DNA of 64,000 bases from Zymoseptoria tritici IPO323 (Eukaryota > Ascomycota > Dothideomycetes > Mycosphaerellales > Mycosphaerellaceae), in assembly GCF_000219625.1 (NCBI RefSeq), contig NC_018212.1, forward strand, positions 2,498,501-2,562,500. The letters run 5' to 3'. The notes beneath the pieces were generated by a model. It was not told where the DNA came from. It was given only the letters and a program-made list of their open reading frames with translations, and did not search any database. Below, one piece after another: positions 23,001-34,209 of the stretch (positions within the stretch are counted from its first letter, which is position 1; each line of letters opens with the position of its first letter). Both the position numbers and the translations under genes were made by a program.

Positions 23001-24879
23001 TGTACAATAGGCTGTACGGGGCCTCCTTGCCTTCTTCGAGGTCGATACTGAGCTCATTCGGCCCTATCTCGGGGAGAAGGGACTCGTTTCCTTCTACGAA
23101 AACGTCCGCGAAATCCGAGAATTCGCTTAGAAGTTCCGGTTCTTTTAGCGCGTCGTCTGTACGTTAAGCGGCAAGGGCCTAAACGCGCCCCGAAGGGATG
23201 CCGGAGGCGTCCTTCTAGAACTCTTTAGGTAAGACGAGCCTGACCGGCCTCTATTGTCTGCCTTTCGTCCCCTTCTAGGTAACGCTTTTGCGGATGAAGT
23301 TCACCCTCGGGTTCTATCGTTCTAGCTAGGGCATGCCGAGGACTAGTTAGAACCCGTGGATTCTTCCGACTGCGAAGGTTTCTACATATCCTCTTATATG
23401 TCCTTAAGTGTCCGTTACTTTGAATAGGACGCGGCATTCTCCCTAAACAGCTATCCTCTAGCCGTTTAGTACCACGTATTAGGCCGTTTGCCCCAACTCG
23501 GGGCTTAGGCCTAGCTCTTTGGCTGCTATGTTGTCTATAAAGTTGCTTTACGCTCCGCAATCGAGTAGTGCTCGGAGTGTCTTAGTCCTATTAGGACCCT
23601 GCATCTCCGCTTTAAGGCGTATTAGCCCTTCCCCTGTAGTTCGGGGAATTCCTCCTAGCTCGGTAGCCTTTCTTTAGGCCTCTAAGTACTAGACTTAACC
23701 CGCAGCGATCAGAGGAGATCTACTGCGGGCTCTCCCTTTTCCCGACTGGTCCTTGTTAGGGCATTCCTAGCGCCGGTGGCCCTCTTTGCTATATGTCTAG
23801 TAGGCGGTAGCCGACTTCTCCTTATTAGCCGCCTTCGGGGGGGTTTTGGCCCTTCTCGGCCTACTCGGGGGCTTGTTGTTTTTGTTTAGGCGCCTTCTGT
23901 TAGTCTCGTCGACGGAAGTCTTCGCTAAGCGCTTTTTGTTAAATTCTTGTATCTGTCGGTACGATATGTTAGCTCGTTCCTCCGCATCTACGAGGGTCGT
24001 AAGGGTAACTTGGCCCTGTTCGAGCCTGTTTCTAACCGCCGGGGTAAGAGCTCCCTTAAATTCGTAGATCATCCTAGGAATGTCGGTGTAACCGATCTTA
24101 TCCTACTGTTCTTTTAGGTAGTTTATTAGCCCGGTTAGGGTCCTGTCGCCCTATTTGGCCTCTTTAATGTTGTCCATAGCTCTTTAGGTACGTTCGTCTT
24201 TTGTACCTATAGAATCCAGCATTACGAGCTGTATGTCGCTCTATGTTGGCCGAACAGGTGCCTTGTCGAGAAGGTGGCGCTTCTAGTGCTGCTTTTAGGG
24301 TCTTGCCATCTATTCTTTAGCGAATTCTATCTTTTCTTCGTCGGTGGCTATGCTAGCCCGGTTGATTGCTCGGTTAATGTCTTCCTGCTACTATTCCTAG
24401 TCGGCGCGGTTCTTTCCCTCGAAGATGTAGGGATTCCGGGCCTTTAGGAGCGCGTTCTTAGGGACGGATAGCCGAACTAGGGCATCGGGCAGGACAGTAG
24501 GGATAGATCCGTTCTATACCTGGGCGATGCGGTCCCTTATAGCCTTGTTGCGTACCTAGAGTAGGCTAAGCTAGAGGAGGCGCTCCTGTCTGACGGTAGC
24601 GGCCTCTTCCTTGCGGATTTGTTCATTAATGTCGTCTTCTTCTTCCTCAGGTGGGGTGTCTTCTTCCTGTAGAGGGTTCTCCGGTTCTTCTTCGCCCTCG
24701 TTAGCGGCATCCTAGTGCCCGATAGGTTCTTCCGGGTTTTTAGGCCCGCCTTCGGCGTCTTCGTCGTCGCCAACGGCAGTCTAAGTGGGGGTTTCTATAG
24801 TCTCCGGGTCGTTAGCGGGTTCGTTCGCACGGCGACGGGTGCTCTTGCTCCCTAATAGGCCGGGACGAGACGAAGCCAT
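20060..24879 (-). pseudogene. Chromovirus copy 1 gag-pol polyprotein, RIP-disrupted
   Basis: The start ATG at 24879-24877 opens gag (MASSRPGLLGSKSTRRR). A CCHC-like knuckle around 23790 is followed by protease, reverse transcriptase with YLDDILIY near 22560, RNase H, integrase with CQTYDRAKL and TDLPPS near 21090-21190, and ITSDRG near 20890. The conserved tail is DHKYVGLYRIKRVVNDVAYT and HISLLEEEKP (20233-20436). A chromodomain follows (VVDKILKRKKQHGRWMYRIA, then ENTWEP) at about 20080-20200. TAG codons replace expected Trp or Gln at many sites, so no full product can be made. The longest uninterrupted piece of the RT is 22372-22659. Confidence 0.9.
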
Positions 24880-24921
24880 CTCGGAAGTAATTCGTCGTGC
24901 TGTAGGGTAGATCGAATCGTG

Positions 24922-25136
24922 TGTAAAAGGTGCAGTTAAGAATAGAGTAGCAGTATAAATCACTTTAGAACGGACTCGATTCGATACTCTCTTAGAAGGA
25001 GGAGATTCTACGTATCCTTATACTACGGGCGCAATCTGGCTTAAACGAGCTCAAAAGGCCCTAGTAGGGGTGCATATGCCGCTGAGGCAGGGGATCAGAT
25101 GCCGATTGTCGGTATTCGGCGGAGGCAGATGTGACA
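24922..25136 (-). repeat. Chromovirus copy 1 LTR (5' LTR relative to pol)
   Basis: 215 bp, TGTAAAAGG... to GATGTGACA, followed by target duplication CTCTA at 25137-25141. As pol reads on the minus strand, this LTR should hold the promoter. Confidence 0.93.
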
Positions 25137-25141
25137 CTCTA

Positions 25142-27459
25142 ATTCTTAGCTTTATTCCTTCCCTTACGCGACTATTAATACTATTACTATATTACGCCTA
25201 TTATCCTCGCGCGTTACCGATATTACCGACGTTAACGATACCGACCTCGAGAGCGCTCTAACCGCATCGCTCGCCGCCTCCGAGGTACTAATCCCTACCG
25301 ACTTCTAACGTACGAACGACTATAATAGTATTATAGTAGAAGCACCGGCTCCTACACCGATCCGTAGCTACGAGGGCCTTAATCTTACTCGCTACTCGCT
25401 TAAGGGATATACTATCGCCGTCTCCTTACTTAATAAGGACTTATAGGTATAGAAGTATAGCTATCGGCTAAACAAGATTAAGGGTAACAAACAACTCGAA
25501 TACTAGCTCTATAGGACGTACTATTAAGTACGCTCGAGCATCCCTTATAGATACTAGACTAGCTCTTAGACGAGTAGCTCTAGCAAACATATAAAAGAGG
25601 CGTATAGGATTAACCGTAATAGACCGATTACCGTAGTATATTTAGCCTTACCGAAGAAGCGGAAGGTTACTAATCTCTTCGGTCTACCTAAAGAGACTAA
25701 CTATATTACTGTTAGTCGCTTCGCGGCCACCTTTAATGCCGGTCGATTTAAGAGCAATCTATTACGGTAGATTATCTTCTACTACGTACCCTTCCGTAAG
25801 GTCGACAACGAGCACTAGCGTTTAATGCTTATTAACCTAAACCCTCTCGTTTAGAACTTATTACCGGATTATACGACTATAAGTCGCTAGATCCATAAGG
25901 CGTACGATAGCTATCTCGGCGTGATTACTAAGCTACTCGTAAGAGCGATTGGACTTATTTACTTCTTAATAGATATATAGACGTTAAAGAATAGCATTGC
26001 GCTCGCTGGCCTTATTATATACTTTATCGACAATAGCGGTAAACTCTAGAACTTCGTGCTCGGCCTACCTACTTACTATAGTGCTTATAGTAGAGTTAAC
26101 ATTACTAAAACGACTAGTTCAATTATCTACTAGTTCTCGATTCCTCGCGGCTCTATCGGCTACTTCTATAGCGACAACGTAGCTAACAACGACACTTGCA
26201 TAGCCGCTCTCGTAGTAGAGTTCGACTTCGACGCTATTAAGCGACGACTACGCTATGTCGGCTATATCCTTAACCTCGTAGCTAAGGCCCTTATGGTCGG
26301 ATATACTAGCGACGACGACGTGCTCGAGCTAGAGCTAGACCGAGATAGTAAGGAAGAGCGTAAACAACTCCTTACGTAGCGGCGTAAGGGACTAGTTAGT
26401 AAACTCTACAACCTCGTTACCTATATCCTTTAGTCGACTTAGCGTAAGGAGCTGCTCGCTTCGCTATAGGCGGAGCCGTATATTAACTATGTTATTAAGG
26501 TAAGGATCTACCGTCTTATCCGTAATAACGACATAAGGTAGAACAGTATGTATACTATAATTGAACGCGCTCTTATGCTCCGAGAGGCACTAGACGCCTT
26601 CGTACAGCTCGAGGTTAATAAGTAGACCGCTTATAAGGTTTGTAAACGTACAATAAATATCGCTACTTCTACTAACACCTCGTAGAATGCCTACGACTAC
26701 AAGAACGGCTATAAGCCTATGAACTAGCGACCGGCTAAGCGATAGCGTCTATCCCTTCTTAATAACCGCCTCTCGTATAAGGACTAGCGTATATTATAGC
26801 AATACTACACTCTCTTAAAGCCCTTAGCTACAGCTACTCTTCGACTTTAAGGCACGGTTAGACGACATAGTTAGATATAGCTTGTGTTGCTAGTCCTTAA
26901 GAAGCTGCTTACTTACTTCGAGGACAACAAACGTATATACAACGTCGACAACGCTATAGAGGTTATTATATAGTTTCCTAAGGCGGTAGAGCTAAATTAA
27001 GAGTAATACTTCCGCGCTAACATTAACCTCGCGTAGAAGAAGCTAGATGCCTACTACACCCTTATAGACAATACGCCGGTCTACGTCGCCGCGGTCGTCC
27101 TTTATCCGCGCTACAATATAGCTTAGTTAAGGAAGTAATAGAGTAGTAGAACGGCGTAGATTACTAACGTAGAAGCTAAATTAAAGGACATATAGGCTAA
27201 CTATTTAAAGAAGCTAGACCTCTTTAATAGCGACGACGACGACGATACGATTACGCCCTTATAGTTAGCCTTACAACTACAACCTTATATAACCGGTAGA
27301 CGACATAACCGAGTCCTTAACTAAGAGCCGTCCGACTTCGTAGCTATAGCCGGCAGTAGTAACGAAGAACGAGCTAAGGAGCGGCGACCGGCAGCAACAC
27401 TTAATAAGCAATAGTCACTTTATACGAGCCTTAACTATAACTACTATATCGACGACCCC
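25142..27459 (+). pseudogene. hAT transposase, N-terminal and central part (split by LINE, RIP-disrupted)
   Basis: The plus-strand frame has many TAG/TAA codons but retains hAT landmarks. A conserved core includes IHKAYDSYLGVITKLLVRAI followed by the D-x-W-T-type segment (DI then TAG, TLKNSIALAGLIIYFID) near 25890-26040. Farther on come KLYNLVTYIL, and KKLDAYYTLIDNTPVYVAAV with VLYPRYNIA at about 27035-27125. The latter is the typical YY-x-L-x-D...A-x-x-L-P segment before the dimerisation domain. The LINE is inserted after YYIDDP at 27459. The reading resumes at 33046. No N-terminal BED finger or ATG can be assigned; the start may have been separated by the chromovirus insertion at 18210 or lost by mutation. 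Confidence 0.85.
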
Positions 27460-28429
27460 ATCGACATCCGCACTTCCATTGCACACCCAATATTGACCCG
27501 ATTATTACCAAACACGCACTATTCGAAAGCCCTTATTAAGGCCGTTCTAACGAACCCGCATTCACCCCGCTGCCCTTAAAACCTACGCCGCTACTAGAGT
27601 TCAAAGATTCACCTTGTTGCCCCCTTTGGGGTGCAAATTTTGAAAGTTGGACCCTAAACTCCGGGATTTGGCCCCCACCTTCGAAACCTTATTCCGACCT
27701 TACCTCCCCTACACTCGAAATATTCCCTGTTTAGGGCATTGCATAAGGAAGGTTTATAACCTATACTACGACACTTTAATACACCATAATACAACTAATA
27801 CGCCGCCGATTCGGACGCCGTGTAGCCTGTTTAAAAGCCCTCGACGAGAGCTTTTATTCTAGCTATTAAACGCCTAATTTAGTCGAATTTTAAAAGAGCT
27901 AAAGGCTAAACAAGAGTAGTGTTCCTAGGATATATAAACATATATATACACTTAGTTCTCTCTACACTAGAGTTACCTATTGTCCTACGCCGCCGAGAGA
28001 GGAAGCTAAAGGAGCAGTATAGTTTAGTAAGGACGAATTTGCACCTCTAGGGATTAGAGTAATAGTACTAGCTATATAGCTAGATACTCTATATAGAGTA
28101 TAGGCCTACCTTTCCCTAGAGACAAAGGTTGTCCTAAACCTGCTACGGCTACCTATAGAACGCCTCTAAAGCCTATTATAAAGACGCACGTTACTATAGG
28201 CTAGAGTACTTCCTAAAAGTAGAGGTATATTTATATATCTCTTCTCTCCTCTTTAAAGTATACCTTCTCCTACTTTGTATAGTAGGGAGAAGAGTGCCCT
28301 AGTGTCGTAAGTAGGCTAGGACCCGAACGCGATTAGAAATAGAGATAAATAAGCAGCCTTCTTAGTATAAGACTGCTAAGCCTCTTTTTAAATAACAAAT
28401 AATAATAATAAGACAATATCTACCGAGAC

Positions 28430-29560
28430 GGAAATAGAAATAACAGACGCAAGCTTAGCCCCTTAGACTCTAAAAGCTACGGCTAGAGGGGACGAGGAAG
28501 TTACGTTTAAGTCTCTTAAAACCCTGCCGTTACCGAAGGAACTACTAAAAAGAACCGGCATTCCTTTCCTACCTAGGAAAAGGCAAAACCCCTTCGAATT
28601 TAGTAGCTCCCCGACTCGTAGCCCTTCTCTCGGAAAGAAACAAACACTCTCTCGCATACCCGCGAACAAGAAGATCCTACAAGCCCGATAGCTACTAGTC
28701 GAAGCGGCGGGGGATCTAGGCGGGATTCTAGAAGAACAAACCCGGGTTCTCGACCTTCTCGAAGTCTTTCGGCACTTTACCAAGTGTATAGACTTTAGGA
28801 TAACGTCCTAAATCCTCGTAAAGTAAGTCTCGAACCTAGAAACGACAACAAAGAAACTAGCAGCATAGGCGAAGAAGCCTACTTTCATAGACGTTATTAA
28901 GGGAGATAGCGGATCCGCTACCTCTACCTCTACCTCCTCGACAACTAAGACAATATAACAACAATAACAATAATAGTGGACGACCGTCTCCCGGAGGGCT
29001 AGTAAGCCGAAAGAACAAGTAGAACCGATGCCTCTTATCCTTGTACTAAAGGATAAAGAGAAGGAACTCGACTAGATCGCAACCCGAGACAAAATCAACA
29101 ACGCTCTTAAAGGCGAAGACTAAGAGCTAGCTATCCTTGCGATAAAGAAATTAGTTTAGGGTAACATTATCCTAAACTTTGTAACAGAGAAAGCCCGCTA
29201 ATAAACGATTAATAGCCTTACTAAGGTTACCGATATCGTAGGCGAGGCATAGGTAATAGAGGACTCTCTCTAGCATAAGGTCGTAGTCTACGGCGTCTCG
29301 ACCGCAAACTTTAACACGCTAACGGGCCTATAGGACATTTAACGAGAAATTAAGACCTTTAATAGAGGTCTTAAACTCGCAGGCACCCTAATTTAGCTAA
29401 CAAACGAAGAGAGAAGAAGGACTCTTACTAGGGCGACAGTTCTAGTAGGTTTTGCTACCGAGGAGGAGGCAAAAAGGGCTATTTAAAACCGTCTATACGT
29501 AGGCGCGGACAGCCTAAGAGTTAAGAAGGCGAAGGATCGTATACAATAGAAAGGGAGGCC
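28430..29560 (+). pseudogene. LINE copy 1 ORF1 (nucleic-acid-binding protein), RIP-disrupted
   Basis: The plus-strand frame has a polar N terminus (RTGIPFLPRKRQNPFEFSSS), a Ser/Thr tract (SATSTSTSSTTKT) and a C-terminal module RATVLVGFATEEEAKRAI resembling the strand-loop-strand end of an RRM-like fold found in LINE ORF1 proteins. Numerous TAG codons interrupt it. It overlaps or abuts ORF2. RNA binding is inferred from family position. Confidence 0.7.
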
Positions 29561-32500
29561 CCTAGAACGTTCTATATGTTAGAACACTCTCTACGGATTT
29601 TCTATGTTAATCTTAACTAATCTATCGAGGCTATAGAGTCTACCTTAGACGTCGCGGTTAAGCAGAAAGCCGACCTTCTACTAGTCTAGGAACCGTGGAC
29701 TATAGAAGACCCGATAACAGGCTACAAAGAGACAAGATCTATCGTACACCGGGATTATAACTAGCTATTCCTAACGACTACGGATTCGACGATCCGGCTA
29801 AGAACAATGCTATATATTAGCATAAGACTTAACGTTAATATCTCTCCTATTTTATTAGACGACAGCGACATACTTTCCTTTGTTATTTTAGACAAGAAGG
29901 GCAATAAGATCTAGATAGTTAATCTCTATAACGAGAAGGACCTTCGGGATACCGAGAACCCGTAAAACCGACGAATAATAGAGAGAAGCCTCTACTCTCT
30001 ACGCAACACGTTCCTTCTAAACACTCTACTAGTAGGAGACTTTAACCTTAGACACCTGTCCTAGGATCCGAGGGGAAAGGATACTACTAGTGCCCGCGAA
30101 TTTATAGAGTGGATAGAAGACTAGGGCTTTACTCTACGTAATACGATAGGTGTCGGGACCTTCTATAGGCCGCACCTAGACGCAGAGTCGGTCCTAGACC
30201 TTACGTTTACAAAAGGATCCTTATCTACGAAAGAAATCGACTAGAGAACGATTCCGATAGGCTTAGACTATAAGGCTATATCTATAGACCTTATTAGCGC
30301 GCAAAATCGAGCCTAACAGAAGAAAGTAGTACTAAATATAGCTTCCGCGGATTAGGAACTGTTTACAGATCTCCTAATAAGCAAGGCGACGTCTATTAAC
30401 TATACGAACTCCCTCGACGACATCGTAGACTCCTTTACCTCGTATATTACCGAATCGATGCAGGGAGCAATCCCAGAGAAAGTAGTACACGCCTGCGCAA
30501 AACCTTAGTAGAATAGAGAGCTACGCACGCTACGCCGTACAATGTCTAGAACATATAGACAGACCTTTACCTACAGACGTACGCCGACGCTAGACGAGAA
30601 AGAGGCGTATACGAAAGCGAGAAACGAGTACTTCTAGGCTATTAAAACAGCTAAGAAGAACTACTAGAACGCTTTCCTTAAAAAAGAAGACTCGAAATCT
30701 ATCTTTAAAGCTATATCCTATACTAGGAATAGTAGCCGAAGATAGATACCTACGATAAACAACGAAGATTCTTTCGAGGGGAAATGTAAGGCCTTCTCCG
30801 AAGCCTTATTTCCGCGCCCTCCTGCTAAGGAACTTCTACCTAGCCGTTAGGAAGCGTATACAGCCGGGGATTAGGGCTAGACTACGCTAACTAAAGAGGA
30901 ACTCGCTGCCGCCTGTAGTACGAAGATAGTAAAAGGAAAAACGCCGGGCCTAGACGGTATTACGTAAGCTATTATTAGTAAAGCGTACAGCGCTATTCCT
31001 ATTACCTTTCTACGTATATATAGTAGGCTACTCGACGAAGGACACTACCCCCAATGCTAGAAAGTTGCGACAGGCGTAGTTCTAGCAAAGCCGGGAAAAC
31101 TAGACTATTCGGTCCCTAAGGCCTACTAAGTTATCTCTCTCCTAAACTGCCTCGGTAAGATTAGCGAGAGAATACTCGCAAAACGCCTAGGGATTATCGT
31201 AGAGACAAAGCCCCTTCTACACGACTCGTAGTTAGGAGGGCGAAAGAAGAAATCGGCTATCGATATAGTGCTTCTCTTAACGAACGAAATTAAGGAGAAT
31301 CGAAGAAAGAAAAAGAAGACTTCGGTTATCTTCCTCGACGTAAGAGGAGCATACGACTACGTTACAAAGAACCGACTATTAAGAATAATAATCTAGTTAA
31401 GGCTTCCGCATAGCCTTATATATTAGGTTTAGTCGTTTATAAGTAATAGACGCTTACGAATAGCATTCGACGGACAGATATAGGAATTCTAGGACGTAGA
31501 GATCGGCGTTCTGTAAGGCAGCCTAATGTCTCCTATCCTCTTTCTTATCTATATGCGCAATATATTCTTCTCGCTATAAGGAGTTACTCCTAGTTCCTAT
31601 GTCGACGACATTAGACTATCTACCTCGTCTACGTCCCTTAAGAAGAACTCTAAGGTACTAGAACATAAGGTAAGAAGGCTAATAGACCTAGGAAAGAAGA
31701 ACTCGATTGCTTTTAACCTAGCAAAGACAGACCTAGTACACTTCTTAAAAGGGAAAGGGTCCGATTGCCTAGTAATTCTTCTAAATAGTAATATTGTTCG
31801 CCTAGCAAAGAAAGCGATAAGGTAGCTTAGGATTTAGCTAGACGCCGGTCTTACCTTTAAGGAGCATATTGCAATAAGATCGGCATAAGCATAAGCGGCA
31901 TTCTATCGATTAGAAAGACTAGCAAATACCGAACGCGGTCTATCTTCTATATCGTTAAGAAAGATCTACCTAGCCTGCGTTACTACAATAGCAGACTACG
32001 GGGCCCCGGTTTGGTAGCGGTCGAAAAAGAGTATAAAACCTCTAGTATCTCTACAAAGTAAAGCTTGTAGAAAGATCCTAGGCATTTTCCGTACCGCCTT
32101 AAACGTCCTGTCCGAAGTAGAGTTAAATCTCTTCCCCCCGGATCTACGCCTAGAGAGATAGTTAATTTTATACTCTCTACGCGTAGCAAAGCTACCCGAA
32201 AACTACCCTATAAGACTCGCTATCTAAAGCGCGCCTTCGGATACGCGAGAAGTCTGATATAAGGACTCGAGAGAGACACTTCTACAAAAACGATAGAGAA
32301 CATAGATACAACTACTCTGTTATCGACTCTAATAATACAAGCATTTCGTAGAACACGAGAGGGCTAACTACGCAAAAGACGATCTCTTTAGCGTCTAGAA
32401 AACCTAATACGAAATAGTAAGACAACGGGAGATTAATAAGGTACCTAGGAATACAAATAGCTACCTTAGTCGATTTCTATAGAGCTCGCTAGGAAAACAT

Positions 32501-32830
32501 AGAATAGGAGGAAGACGCGCTTTAACTAGTGCCTTCTATACTATCCTATTAGGACACGGATACCTAAAGTCCTATCTCTATCGCTTTAGACACGTAACGA
32601 CGCTAGACTGCCCTTACGGACGACGAGAAATAGCAGAACACCTCGTATATAGCTGCCCTATCTACGATGTATTTAGGCTACTACCGCTACGACAAGCATA
32701 ATCTCTACTAGAAATAGTAGAAGATAAGGAACTCCGGAAACACCTTACTACCTTTCTCTCGGATACAAAGATTGCTTCTAGGTCCTAGCACCTAGTAAGA
32801 GGCGAAGACGAGACCGTCTAGCCTACACTC
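29560..32830 (+). pseudogene. LINE copy 1 ORF2: AP endonuclease and reverse transcriptase, RIP-disrupted
   Basis: The apurinic-type endonuclease is shown by QKADLLLV-x-EPW near 29665 and LLVGDFNLRHLS near 30040. The reverse transcriptase is shown by KGKTPGLDGIT near 30935, SVIFLDVRGAYDYV near 31325 and the catalytic SYVDDIRLS near 31600. A C-terminal CPYGRREIAEHLVYSCPIYD (about 32610-32665) is the cysteine-histidine knuckle seen downstream of many LINE RTs. TAG codons at expected Gln or Trp positions, for example after LLLV, show RIP. No intact protein can be made. Confidence 0.9.
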
Positions 32831-33010
32831 CTTTTACTTTTCCTTATTTGTCTTTCTTTAAAGTCCTTCGATACTAGCTTGCTACTATCCTAGGCACGGG
32901 TCTTTCCCTAAGGTTAAGAGATATAAGAGAACAACGATTGTACATAGATAGACTGCTGTCGCGAGACAGCCGTCCTACATAGTCATAGACTCCTATAGGA
33001 CGTAAATGGA

Positions 33011-33030
33011 ACAAACAAACAAACAAACAA
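33011..33030 (+). repeat. AAAC-type tail of LINE copy 1
   Basis: About five AAAC units follow the conserved end GGACGTAAATGG. They mark the 3' end where reverse transcription starts in this LINE family. The same tail closes 43995-49570 and the 863-bp retroposon at 38027. Confidence 0.9.
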
Positions 33031-33045
33031 TATATCGACGACCCC

Positions 33046-33354
33046 TACGCGTAGTAGTAGAAGAAGCGCTTCGAATGGCCTTAATTAATACGTATAGCAT
33101 TAGATATCCTTACAACGCCGCCGATGAGCGACGAGCTAGAGCGTCTATTTAGCGCGACCGGACTTATAGTTACTAACCGCCGCAACCGCCTTAAAGAAGA
33201 CACTATTGCCGCTTTAGCGTTACTACGAAGCTAGACTCGTAAAGGTGCTATATTATAGGCTTAGTTCAAGCCGGAAGCTATGCTAGTAGACGCAATAGCC
33301 GGATAATATAGTTACTAAGAGCCTTACTACGAGCCTTACTACGAGCCTTACTAA
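33046..33354 (+). pseudogene. hAT transposase C-terminal dimerisation region
   Basis: Continues the hAT transposase after the LINE. It reads ALDILTTPPMSDELERLFSA followed by TNRRNRLKEDTIAALALLRS, a close match to the family dimerisation domain pattern (DIL-x-x-P-x-MS-x-x-x-ER-x-FS...). A stop codon follows where Trp is usual. Near the end a 12-bp unit (GAGCCTTACTAC) is repeated about three times, giving EPYY repeats before TAA at 33352-33354. Confidence 0.88.
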
Positions 33355-33752
33355 CAACACCTTAACCGCGCACACTACTATAAACATGACCGCGGCTAAG
33401 TTATGAAAACTAAAGGAGTTTCTAGCCTTCTTATTAGCCGACTATTTAATAGCAGATTCGTCGTTTCTAGCTTCCGTACGAGTCGATTGCGTAAGTAAGA
33501 GATGTGCGCCGTCGTGCTCGAATCTGCGGCCGGAGGTGTCGATATATATACAACTATATCCCTTAATCCAAGCTATATCCTTTAATCTATTAATCCACTA
33601 CTAATCCACTAATCCATCTAACAACACTATTAATTAATTAATCCGTCAATCTATGCTCAACATGAGGATTAGTGGATTGGCACCCCTGCAATGCTGAGAA
33701 ATAGCGAGGATTGATTAATGGATTAACCAATCCGGTGGATTGGTCAATCCAA
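33355..33752. repeat. hAT right subterminal region
   Basis: No gene. From about 33560 on it contains multiple AATCCACTA, GATTAATGGATTAA and GGTGGATTGGTCAATCC motifs, the counterpart of the left subterminal cluster. Likely transposase-binding region by analogy with other hAT elements. Confidence 0.7.
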
Positions 33753-33774
33753 GGATTGATTGTTCACCACACTG
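33753..33774 (-). repeat. hAT right terminal inverted repeat
   Basis: Exact reverse complement of 17257-17278 and followed by the duplicated octamer ATTGTGTC (33775-33782). Confidence 0.95.
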
Positions 33775-34209
33775 ATTGTGTCGAGATACCACTTGGCCCC
33801 CGTGAAGTGCTTACACAACCAACGACAACGTCGAGCTCCGCCACGACCTCGTCAAGCACCAGAGGTACAGACTATCTCTTTCTCTCTCTGGTCTCGAACT
33901 TTCATTACTCTTTCGCAAGCTCTCATACTCCTTGCCTCGTCCTCGAGATAGCACGGGGGCGGTGGAGGGTCAACCACAGCAGGCTAGCGCAGGCCTCTTG
34001 GCGAGGCCGAGGAGTTTCTGCATCTTCTCGGAATGAGTTTGACGGCAGGGAGCAGTGAAGTACCGCTGTCACCGGCGTGTCTGCGTGCCAGTACGCGGTC
34101 TGATATCTTGGCCTGATTCACGATCATTGACACGGTTTCCCTCACCTCGCGGCCGCCCAGCTCCAGCCCACGATGGCTCACAACTCCAATTGATCCATGC
34201 CACACCACC

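Larger units (their letters stand above)
18210..25136 (-). mobile_element. Ty3/Gypsy chromovirus-type LTR retrotransposon, copy 1 (RIP-inactivated)
   Basis: Two 215-bp LTRs (TG...CA) at 18210-18424 and 24922-25136 are flanked by the 5-bp target duplication CTCTA (18205-18209 and 25137-25141). On the minus strand the order is gag, protease, reverse transcriptase, RNase H, integrase, chromodomain. That gene order and the terminal chromodomain define chromoviruses. Many in-frame TAG codons interrupt the polyprotein. An additional gene lies in the opposite orientation between the chromodomain and the left LTR. The element is inserted in the left part of the hAT. A second copy occupies 37115-50506. 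Confidence 0.94.
27460..33030 (+). mobile_element. LINE (non-LTR) retrotransposon copy 1, probably Tad-like, full length
   Basis: 5571 bp ending in an AAACAAAC-type tail and flanked by a 15-bp duplication TATATCGACGACCCC (27445-27459 and 33031-33045) typical of target-primed insertion. Two ORFs are recognisable: ORF1 at about 28430-29560 and ORF2 at about 29560-32830. The 5' leader 27460-28430 has no recognised protein. A second copy in reverse orientation lies at 43995-49570 with the same ends, indicating both are full length. Fungal LINEs with ORF1 plus an endonuclease-RT ORF2 usually belong to the Tad clade; that placement is inference. It disrupts the hAT transposase. Confidence 0.92.
17257..33774 (+). 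mobile_element. Composite hAT-superfamily DNA transposon
   Basis: The ends are perfect 22-bp inverted repeats beginning CAGTGTGGTG (17257-17278) and ending CACCACACTG (33753-33774). The 8-bp direct repeat ATTGTGTC flanks the element at 17249-17256 and 33775-33782. An 8-bp duplication and CAG termini are hallmarks of hAT. The internal transposase fragments are hAT-like. Removing the nested chromovirus (18210-25136) and LINE (27460-33030) leaves about 4.0 kb, a normal hAT size. The whole span carries many TAG/TAA codons in former coding regions, consistent with RIP, so it is inactive. It lies 336 bp downstream of cysteine-rich gene A. Confidence 0.93.

Noticed and set aside
24900..24921. A tRNA primer-binding site next to the chromovirus 5' LTR
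   Set aside because: The sequence after the LTR does not begin with TGG and no tRNA match could be assigned by eye; self-priming as in Tf1-type elements is possible but not demonstrable here.
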